From NCBI RefSeq assembly GCF_014287515.2, contig NZ_CP092473.1, forward strand, positions 1,515,001-1,579,000: a stretch of DNA of 64,000 nucleotides. The letters are read 5' to 3'. Under the pieces are notes generated by a model. It was not told where the DNA came from and made no database searches. It was given only the letters and a program-made list of their open reading frames with translations. Numbering within the stretch: the stretch's first letter is position 1; each line of letters begins with the position of its first letter. A program made the position numbers and the translations under genes. The DNA comes from Roseburia rectibacter (GTDB lineage Bacteria; Bacillota; Clostridia; Lachnospirales; Lachnospiraceae). Of this stretch, positions 36,020 through 43,526 are shown piece by piece.

Positions 36020-36411
36020 GTGACAGGAAATTTTACAATCTGATAAAAAGGTATTTTCGCAGAAAATTCATGCAAAAAAAGTCCAGAAATTACAGTATTT
36101 GAGAAAAACGACAACTGTTATAATAAATTCTGTGTCAACAAATTAAAAATTATATGTTGTAATGCATAAAATTTTTTAAATTTAATTGTCAGACAACATG
36201 TAAAATATAACGAAAATAAGCGAAAATACATAGAGTAGTACTTATTTACCACACAACAGTTTCTGTGGATATTGCCTGAAAAGCAGCGTGGGAATAACTT
36301 AAAAAATTAAAAATTAAGTAAATATAAACAAAATATGAAAATTTAGTGAAATATATTCTACAAAAAAAGAAGTGAAAAAATGTGCATATTACATAAAAAT
36401 ATCTTGAATTA

Positions 36412-36440
36412 TTGACGCATAATATTGCAAACTGTATAAT
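36412..36440 (+). promoter_or_regulatory. main promoter of the glycan-utilisation locus
   Basis: TTGACG at 36412-36417, 17-base spacer, consensus TATAAT at 36435-36440. Transcription should start near 36447, inside the operator at 36446-36465. The stretch 36020-36411 is very AT-rich, with no reading frame that I would call; it may hold further regulatory sites. Confidence 0.85.
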
Positions 36441-36445
36441 AAAAA

Positions 36446-36465
36446 TTAAGTTAACGATAACTTAA
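36446..36465 (+). promoter_or_regulatory. LacI-family operator
   Basis: TTAAGTTAACGATAACTTAA: two perfect 8-base half sites around a central CG (A-CG-A core), the hallmark of LacI/GalR operators. It covers the predicted transcription start, so binding would block initiation. The likely repressor is the LacI-family protein encoded at 50633, within the same locus. Confidence 0.82.
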
Positions 36466-36488
36466 AAATGATAAACGATAAAACGGGT

Positions 36489-36533
36489 AAAGTTATCAAA
36501 GCTAAAAAAGTTATCAAAGCTAACAAAGTTATC
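36489..36533 (+). repeat. three 18-bp-spaced AAAGTTATC repeats in the leader
   Basis: AAAGTTATC at 36489, 36507 and 36525, exactly 18 bases apart, with AAAGCTAA filling the first two gaps. Each contains the operator half site in the form AGTTATC. They lie between operator and the first gene, about 45 bases before the GTG. They could be extra weak regulator sites or a slippage-made tandem. Confidence 0.8.
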
Positions 36534-36577
36534 TTGGAGGGTTAGAAATATTTTTTATAAATAAGAGGGGGATAGCT

Positions 36578-39553
36578 GTGAGAATGGGATTTTTGAAACA
36601 GGGGGTTTCGGGTGCACTGGCAGCAGTGATGATTTTTACATCCGGAGGGCTTTGTGCAGGGCAGAATGTAACGTTGCATGCAGAGATTAGAGCAAAGACG
36701 TATGAGGATTATAAAAAGATCCTCAATTATACGGCGGAATATCAGGGGTATGAAGCATATAAGGAAGGGCTTGAGAATGTAAAAAAGCCGGAGACGTCTT
36801 ACGAGATCAATGCTGCCGATTACATTGACTGTGCAGGTATGGAGCCGGAAGTTCTTACCGATTACGAGGGGATGGAAGGAACTTCTGTTTATACCGGAGA
36901 GAGTGGGATGCTTACCTATGAGGTAGACATTGCTGATGAGGGAATGTATGAATTTGGTATCTCTTATTATCCGGTAGATGGAAATGGTTCTTCCATCCAG
37001 CGAAGTTTTTTTGTTGACGGCGAGCTTCCGTACCGGGAACTTTCACTGATCGAATTTTCCAGAGTCTGGGTAAATACCTCAGATATCTGGGATGAAGACA
37101 ATCAGGGAAATGATTTAAAGCCTACGCAGGTGGAGGCACCGGAATGGCTTTTTTCACGGTTTTATGATCAGGATGGGTATGTGACGGAGCCGCTTTCAGT
37201 TTTCCTTACAAAAGGAAAACATGAGATCACTATCGTTTCACGCAGAGAGCCGATGATCCTTCATTCGATCTGCTTACAGAATGAAGAAAATCTTTTAGAT
37301 TATCAGACGGTATATGAGCAGCAGCAAAAGGACGGAGCAGCCGATACCAGTGGACAGTGCATTGAGATTCAGGCAGAACATGCGACAAAGAAATCATCCA
37401 GAATGCTCTATCCGGTACAGGACCAATCCTCACCGGCGATCACACCGTACAGTGCAAAAGTATTGAAAAATAACTCCATCGGTGGTAACAGCTGGAGACT
37501 GACAGGTCAGTGGATCGAATGGGAATTTGATGTGGAGGAGAATGGTTTTTACAATATCACTTTACATTCTAAACAGAATTTCGTTAAAGGAATCTATGTT
37601 TCCCGTAAGATCATGATCGATGGAGAAGTACCTTTTGAGGAATTAAACCATTATGGTTTTACTTATGACAGTACCTGGAAAATGACAACGCTCTCTGATC
37701 ATGCAGGAGATGCATACCGGTTTTATCTGGATAAAGGACATCACACACTGCGCATGCAGGTGGTACTTGGAGATTTCGCCGGAGTTATCAGCGATGTGCA
37801 GAGCATTGTGACGGAGTTAAACAGTGAATACCGCAAGATCATAAGAATTACTGGTGTTTCACCGGATGAGTACCGTGATTATCAGATAGAAAAACGTCTG
37901 CCGGAGCTGGAGGGAGAACTGAAAGTGATCCGTGATGAACTTGATGAGGTGTTAGATACACTTGATACATTAGGAGTTGCCGGAAGCGAGGAGACAGTCA
38001 TCATTACCATGAGGGATCAGCTAAATGAGATCCTGCGTGATACAGAAAAGATCACGAAAATGGTGAAGGCATTTAAAACAAATGTCAGTGCACTTGGAAC
38101 CTGGATCACCAACGCACAGCAGCAGCCACTGCAGTTAGATGCCATCTATATTACTTCACCGGACCAGAAAGTGACGGAAGATAAGGGTTCCGTGGCAGCC
38201 AGTGTCGTGCACGAGTTTAAGAAATTATTTTATTCTTTTATCGTAGATTACAATGCAATCGGAAATGTTGCAGAGGAGGGCGAGGACAGCCGGACGATCA
38301 CTGTGTGGATCGGAAGCGGACGTGACCAGGCGAATGTTATTAAGGCACTGATCGATGAGACATTTACACCGGAGACAAATATCAATGTCAATGTACAGCT
38401 TGTAGATATGAATACATTGCTGCAGGCAACGTTAGCCGGACAGGGACCGGATGTGGCACTTCAGGTAGCAAATGGCACGAATGGAACGGTAGCGACATCT
38501 TCCACCGGAACGACTGCATCATCAAATGATCTTCCGGTCAACTACGGACTCAGAAGTGCAGTTGTGGATCTGACACAGTTTTCCGATTATAAGGATGTGG
38601 TAAAACGCTTCCGTGAAAGCGCAGTGGAGTCGTTTATGTATGATGGGGCATTATACGCACTGCCGGAGACACAGTCATTTGAGATGATGTTCTACCGGAA
38701 AGATATTCTGAATGAACTTGGAATTGAGATACCAAAGACATGGGATGATATGAAGGTTGTATTATCTGAACTTTCCAAAAACCAGATGTCGCTTGGCATG
38801 CTGCCGACGGAACTGACTTTTACCAGTCTTTTATATCAGCACGATGGAGAGCTTTACAATGAAGATGCAACTGCATCTGCATTAGATTCGGATGAGGCGG
38901 TCAATGCATTTAAGACATACTGTGAGTTCTATACAGATTACAAATTAGACCGTGAGACTTCTGTGGAACAGCGTTTCCGTACCGGAGAATCACCGATCAT
39001 CATTGCTGACTATACGACTTACAACGTACTTGAAGTATCAGCACCGGATATCAAAGGTTTATGGGGATTTACGGCACTGCCGGGTGTAAAAGAGGAAGAC
39101 GGAACCATCAATAATACCTCTGCAAGCACAGGACTTGCATGTATGATGATGAGCGGAACAAAGGATAAGGAAGCTTCCTGGGAGTTTATGAAATGGTGGC
39201 TTTCTTCAGAGATACAGACTTCTTATGGCGAAGAGATGGAGGGGCTGATGGGTGAGGCAGCGCGTTATCCGACAGCAAACATCGAGGCATTTGCAAATCT
39301 TCCGTGGCCGACGGATGACTATGAAGCCTTAGAAGCCCAGTTTGCAAATGTAAAAGGAATCCGTCAGGTTCCGGGAAGCTATTTTACATGGCGAAATGTA
39401 AACAATGCGTTCTATACAGTTGTAGTTGCAGATGAAGATAAGAGGATGCAGCCAAGAGAAGCACTTTATGAATATCTCGAATACATCAATGCTGAGATCA
39501 CAAGTAAACGCGAGGAGTTTGGTATGAAAACCGCGTCCGATACGAAACAGTAA
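36578..39553 (+). CDS. large extracellular solute-binding protein with beta-sandwich domains
   Basis: 991 residues. Signal peptide (about 1-27, no lipobox cysteine). Two carbohydrate-binding-like beta-sandwich regions (about 60-240 and 260-430, the latter with EIQAEHA and the RLTGQWIEWEFDV motif), a helical linker (about 430-530), then a family-1 sugar-binding domain (about 540-975, with VQLVDMNTLLQATLAGQGPDV). Typical sugar SBPs have 400-550 residues. Without a lipid anchor it may be held by the membrane permeases or by a partner. GTG start after AGAGGGGG. First gene of the locus, ahead of its permease pair. Confidence 0.85.
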   Translation: MRMGFLKQGVSGALAAVMIFTSGGLCAGQNVTLHAEIRAKTYEDYKKILNYTAEYQGYEAYKEGLENVKKPETSYEINAADYIDCAGMEPEVLTDYEGMEGTSVYTGESGMLTYEVDIADEGMYEFGISYYPVDGNGSSIQRSFFVDGELPYRELSLIEFSRVWVNTSDIWDEDNQGNDLKPTQVEAPEWLFSRFYDQDGYVTEPLSVFLTKGKHEITIVSRREPMILHSICLQNEENLLDYQTVYEQQQKDGAADTSGQCIEIQAEHATKKSSRMLYPVQDQSSPAITPYSAKVLKNNSIGGNSWRLTGQWIEWEFDVEENGFYNITLHSKQNFVKGIYVSRKIMIDGEVPFEELNHYGFTYDSTWKMTTLSDHAGDAYRFYLDKGHHTLRMQVVLGDFAGVISDVQSIVTELNSEYRKIIRITGVSPDEYRDYQIEKRLPELEGELKVIRDELDEVLDTLDTLGVAGSEETVIITMRDQLNEILRDTEKITKMVKAFKTNVSALGTWITNAQQQPLQLDAIYITSPDQKVTEDKGSVAASVVHEFKKLFYSFIVDYNAIGNVAEEGEDSRTITVWIGSGRDQANVIKALIDETFTPETNINVNVQLVDMNTLLQATLAGQGPDVALQVANGTNGTVATSSTGTTASSNDLPVNYGLRSAVVDLTQFSDYKDVVKRFRESAVESFMYDGALYALPETQSFEMMFYRKDILNELGIEIPKTWDDMKVVLSELSKNQMSLGMLPTELTFTSLLYQHDGELYNEDATASALDSDEAVNAFKTYCEFYTDYKLDRETSVEQRFRTGESPIIIADYTTYNVLEVSAPDIKGLWGFTALPGVKEEDGTINNTSASTGLACMMMSGTKDKEASWEFMKWWLSSEIQTSYGEEMEGLMGEAARYPTANIEAFANLPWPTDDYEALEAQFANVKGIRQVPGSYFTWRNVNNAFYTVVVADEDKRMQPREALYEYLEYINAEITSKREEFGMKTASDTKQ

Positions 39554-39585
39554 ATGTATATCGGACAAAGGGAATGGAGATTGGG

Positions 39586-40518
39586 ATGGGAGAAACAAAG
39601 AAAATGCAAAAAAGGAGTAAGTGGCAGCAGACAAAACTGGAAATGAAAAAATACAAAATGTCCTATGTGATGATCGCACCGTATTTTATTCTTTTCTTCT
39701 TATTCACAGTTTTGCCGGTACTTGCCTCGATCGGGATCAGTTTTACCGATTTCAACATGTTAGAGACACCGAATTTTGTCGGCTGGAGAAATTATATCAA
39801 ACTGCTTTTGGATGATGATGTTTTTAAGAAAGCATTCAAAAACACAATCATTTTTGCGGTGGTAACAGGACCGTTAAGTTATATCATGTGTTTCCTGTTT
39901 GCGTGGATCATCAATGAGTTTAAAGGAAAACTAAGAGCATTTCTGACATTGATCTTTTATGCACCGTCGATTTCAGGCAACGCCTTTATGGTATGGTCGA
40001 TCATTATCTCCGGTGACCGTTACGGTTACTTAAATGGATGGCTGATGAAATGGTCATTTCTCTACGAGCCGATCCAGTGGATGAAAACAGAAAAATACGT
40101 ACTGCCGATCCTCATTATCGTACAGCTATGGCTGAGTCTTGGAACCGGATTCTTAACCTTTATCGCAGGTTTACAGACCGTTGACAAGAGCCTTTATGAG
40201 GCGGGAGCGATGGATGGAATCAAAAACCGCTGGCAGGAATTGTGGTATATCACGATCCCGTCCATGCGGCCGCAGCTCATGTTTGGTGCAGTTATGCAGA
40301 TCACACAGTCATTTGCAGTGGCGGATATTTCCATCAATCTTGCAGGAAATCCGAGTGTGAATTATTCTGGTGCGACGATCGTGACACATCTGATCGATTA
40401 CGGCAGTGGTACCCGTTATGAGATGGGTTATGCATGTGCAATCGCAACTGTCCTGTTTGCATTGATGGTTGGAACGAACCAGCTTGTACAAAAAGCAATC
40501 AGAAGGGTGGGTGAATAG
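39586..40518 (+). CDS. sugar ABC transporter permease, MalF/UgpA type
   Basis: 310 residues with six predicted membrane helices and the EAA loop (LYEAGAMDGIKNRWQELWYITIPSMRP). Starts IAPYFILFFLFTVLPV, as do UgpA-type permeases. ATG 39586 has GGAG six bases upstream; ATG 39574 sits too close to its AAGGGA. Forms the channel with the next gene and takes substrate from the 991-residue SBP. Confidence 0.9.
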   Translation: MGETKKMQKRSKWQQTKLEMKKYKMSYVMIAPYFILFFLFTVLPVLASIGISFTDFNMLETPNFVGWRNYIKLLLDDDVFKKAFKNTIIFAVVTGPLSYIMCFLFAWIINEFKGKLRAFLTLIFYAPSISGNAFMVWSIIISGDRYGYLNGWLMKWSFLYEPIQWMKTEKYVLPILIIVQLWLSLGTGFLTFIAGLQTVDKSLYEAGAMDGIKNRWQELWYITIPSMRPQLMFGAVMQITQSFAVADISINLAGNPSVNYSGATIVTHLIDYGSGTRYEMGYACAIATVLFALMVGTNQLVQKAIRRVGE

Positions 40519-40519
40519 T

Positions 40520-41416
40520 TTGAAGCGTAAAAAAGATTACTATAAAAAACCATCCCGGTGGAAAATAAAACACACGAAACAGTTAAACCGTTCCATGGCG
40601 GGAAACACGATATTGTTTGTGATCATGGGAATCTGTGGTGTGTTCATGGCACTGCCGTTAGTAATGATCTTAAACAATGCATTAAAACCGTTAGATGAAT
40701 TATTCCGCTATCCGCCGCAGATCTTTGTGCGGAACCCGTCACTGGATAACTTCAGTGATCTGTATGTACTGATGTCAAGTTCCTGGGTGCCTTTTACCAG
40801 ATACGTGTTAAATACCCTGATCATTACAGGACTTGGAACCGTAGGACATGTGCTGTTTGCATCTTTGGCAGCATATCCGCTTGCAAAACATGATTTTCCG
40901 GGAAAGAAATTTTTATTCTCGATAGTCGTATTATCATTGATGTTTTCGTACAATGTTACCGCCATCCCGAACTACATGATCATTTCCTGGCTGGGGATCA
41001 ACAATACATATTTAGCGGTAATCTTACCGGCATTTGCATATGGACTCGGACTTTACCTGATGAAACAGTTCATGGAGCAGATCCCGGATTCACTGATCGA
41101 ATCGGCAAGACTTGACGGAGCCGGAGAGTTCCGGATCTTCTTTTCCATTATCATGCCGAATGTAAAGCCTGCATGGCTGACACTTGCGATCTTCCAGTTC
41201 CAGACATTATGGGCAAATACAGGAAGCGGATTTTTAAGAAGTGAGCAGTTAAAGCCTCTTCAGTATGCACTGTATCAGATCGTTGCAGGAGGGCCGGCAA
41301 GACAGGGAGCTGGTGCGGTAGTACAGCTTATCATTGCTGCAATACCGATCACGTTCTTTATCATATGCCAGAGTAACGTCATCGAGACGATGACCACGTC
41401 CGGTATGAAGGACTAA
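40520..41416 (+). CDS. sugar ABC transporter permease, MalG/UgpE type
   Basis: 298 residues from TTG 40520, two bases after the previous stop, with GGGTGGG upstream. The frame stays open further upstream, but that would overlap the first permease by 50 bases. Six predicted helices and the EAA loop (LIESARLDGAGEFRIFFSIIMPNVKP). Second half of the first permease pair. Confidence 0.9.
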   Translation: MKRKKDYYKKPSRWKIKHTKQLNRSMAGNTILFVIMGICGVFMALPLVMILNNALKPLDELFRYPPQIFVRNPSLDNFSDLYVLMSSSWVPFTRYVLNTLIITGLGTVGHVLFASLAAYPLAKHDFPGKKFLFSIVVLSLMFSYNVTAIPNYMIISWLGINNTYLAVILPAFAYGLGLYLMKQFMEQIPDSLIESARLDGAGEFRIFFSIIMPNVKPAWLTLAIFQFQTLWANTGSGFLRSEQLKPLQYALYQIVAGGPARQGAGAVVQLIIAAIPITFFIICQSNVIETMTTSGMKD

Positions 41417-41431
41417 CAGGGGGAGAAGAAA

Positions 41432-42910
41432 ATGCCAGAAAAAGGAATGCGAAAGTGCATATTTGCGGCGGCAGCAGCAGTTGCAGTACTTCTTTCCGAT
41501 ATCGGGGGGACGGCTGTTTATGCCGGAGAGAATGTGCCTTATGAAACTTATAATTACGACTATTACGAAGATATCAAATACACACCGGCAGCTTATGTGC
41601 CGGATGGCACGGTAACGGGGGATGCCATCGGGTGCGGGAATTTTTCCAGTCCGCAGGACTTAAATACCGATGCAGACGGAAATGTCTATATCGCAGATAC
41701 CGGAAATAACAGGATCGTTGTGACAGATGCCGGTTTCCGGTTAAAGACGGTGATCGAAGGGTTCTTAAATGATGGAAAGGAAGATACTTTTTCCTCTCCG
41801 AATGGAGTTTATATTTCAGAAAACGGATATCTGTATGTTGCAGATACCGGAAATTACCGTGTGGTAGAGTTAGATAAAGATGGAAATCTGATCCAGATCA
41901 TTGAAAATCCACAGTCAGATATCCTTGGAGAAAATTATGTGTTTTCTCCGCTCAAGGTGGCTGTTGATTATGCAGACAGAATTTATGTCATAGCACAGAA
42001 TCAGTTTGAGGGAATCATGGCATTTGATGCAGAGGGAAACTTTACCGGTTTTACCGGAACCATCAATGTGCAGATCACAACAGCAGAGATCATCTGGAGA
42101 AAGCTGTCCACAAAAGCACAGCGTGCCAAACAGCAGCTTTTTATTCCGACAGAATTTACCGGAATGGAGATCGACTCTGACGGTTTCGTTTATGCAACGA
42201 ACGTGGACGCAGAGGGAGAACAGTCTGTACGCCGATTAAATCCAAGTGGTGAGGATGTGATCCAGAAAGGGGCTGCCGGGGTATCCGGAGATCTTACATG
42301 GCGGCTTACCGGCGACTATTCAGGAGCATCCCGCATCACTGATGTCGTGGTCAGGGATAAGGGAATCTATTCAATCATTGATTCCACGAGAGGAAGGATC
42401 TTCACCTACGACCACGAAGGCAATCTTCTCTATGTTTTTGGCGGTATCGGAAGCCAGGAGGGAACTTTTGACACACCGACTGCGATCGATACGATCGGAG
42501 ATGAGATCATTGTATTAGATGGTTCAAAAAACCTTGTGGATAAATACAGAGCAACAAATTATGGCTCCCTGATCAATCAGGCGGTCGGTCTCCGTTACGA
42601 CGGTGACGAGGTAAGTGCTGTGGAGTGCTGGAAGGAAGTTTTAAAATTAGATTCCAACTTTGAGCTTGCCTATGTCGGAATCGGAAAAAGTTACCTTGCC
42701 GCAGGGGAAAACAAAAAAGCAATGGAGTGCTTTAAGACCGGAAACAACAGACAGTATTATTCCATCGCATATAAGCGTTACCGGAATGAAATCTTAAAGG
42801 AAAACCTGGCAGGTTATCTGACCGGAGCACTGATCCTTATTATTCTTTTGATACTTTGGAATAAGACAGGTAAAAAGAAATGGAAAGAGAGGAGGGCGTC
42901 TCATGTTTAA
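41432..42910 (+). CDS. membrane-anchored NHL-repeat (beta-propeller) protein with TPR
   Basis: 492 residues. Signal peptide (about 1-31). NHL repeats from about 65 to 375 (NVYIADTGNNRIVV, YLYVADTGNYRVVEL, then weaker copies) make an extracellular beta-propeller. Two TPR-like helices (about 390-440) follow, and one membrane helix close to the C terminus (about 463-480) with a basic cytoplasmic tail. A propeller held on the outer face of the membrane would suit a scaffold or glycan-contact role; that is inference. GGGGGAG ahead of ATG. Overlaps the YIP1 gene by eight bases. Confidence 0.8.
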   Translation: MPEKGMRKCIFAAAAAVAVLLSDIGGTAVYAGENVPYETYNYDYYEDIKYTPAAYVPDGTVTGDAIGCGNFSSPQDLNTDADGNVYIADTGNNRIVVTDAGFRLKTVIEGFLNDGKEDTFSSPNGVYISENGYLYVADTGNYRVVELDKDGNLIQIIENPQSDILGENYVFSPLKVAVDYADRIYVIAQNQFEGIMAFDAEGNFTGFTGTINVQITTAEIIWRKLSTKAQRAKQQLFIPTEFTGMEIDSDGFVYATNVDAEGEQSVRRLNPSGEDVIQKGAAGVSGDLTWRLTGDYSGASRITDVVVRDKGIYSIIDSTRGRIFTYDHEGNLLYVFGGIGSQEGTFDTPTAIDTIGDEIIVLDGSKNLVDKYRATNYGSLINQAVGLRYDGDEVSAVECWKEVLKLDSNFELAYVGIGKSYLAAGENKKAMECFKTGNNRQYYSIAYKRYRNEILKENLAGYLTGALILIILLILWNKTGKKKWKERRASHV

Positions 42911-43523
42911 GGAAAAAGTAAAGTATGCATTTTATACACTGGGGCATCCGTCCGATGGTTTTTACGAGATCAGACACCGTGGCAGAGGAAGCGTGGGACT
43001 CTCTATTCTGTTTGTTTTTCTGTTTGCAGTCTGTTTTTCGGCAAACAGACAGTATGCGGGGTTTGTGGTCAATCATGTGAATCCGATGGAGATCAACAGC
43101 CTTGCTGAGATCTGTGCAGTATTTCTTTTATTCCTTTTATTCTGTGTCGGAAACTGGTCGATCACCTGTCTGATGGATGGGGAAGGAAGATTTAAGGATA
43201 TCGTTACAGTGTGCGGTTACGCAATGCTTCCAATGATACTTACATTTATTCCGGCGATCCTGTTTTCACAGGTAGTGGCAGAAGATGAAGAAGCATTTTA
43301 TTATCTGCTCTTAGCAGTCGGGATCGCATGGTTTTTGTTCCTGGTGCTGGTGGGTATCATGACGGTACATAATTATACACTGGGAAAAACACTTGCAACC
43401 ATGATACTGACTTTTATTGCAATGCTGATCATTATTTTTGTGGTAATGCTTTTATTTTCACTGATCGGTCAGGTGGTCGCATTTGTAGAGAGTCTCTATA
43501 ACGAGATCATGCTGCGTATATAG
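42903..43523 (+). CDS. YIP1-family integral membrane protein
   Basis: 206 residues, five predicted membrane helices, with the polar opening FYTLGHPSDGFYEIRHRGRGS typical of YIP1-family proteins in Firmicute sugar loci. Its role is unknown. It overlaps the NHL gene and is three bases ahead of the DUF5696 gene, so the three are likely translated together and may form one complex with the transporters. Confidence 0.8.
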   Translation: MFKEKVKYAFYTLGHPSDGFYEIRHRGRGSVGLSILFVFLFAVCFSANRQYAGFVVNHVNPMEINSLAEICAVFLLFLLFCVGNWSITCLMDGEGRFKDIVTVCGYAMLPMILTFIPAILFSQVVAEDEEAFYYLLLAVGIAWFLFLVLVGIMTVHNYTLGKTLATMILTFIAMLIIIFVVMLLFSLIGQVVAFVESLYNEIMLRI

Positions 43524-43526
43524 AAA

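Noticed and set aside
36489..36533. Regularly spaced repeats as a possible CRISPR array
   Set aside because: Nine-base repeats at 18-base steps with near-identical spacers are far too short, and there are no cas genes.
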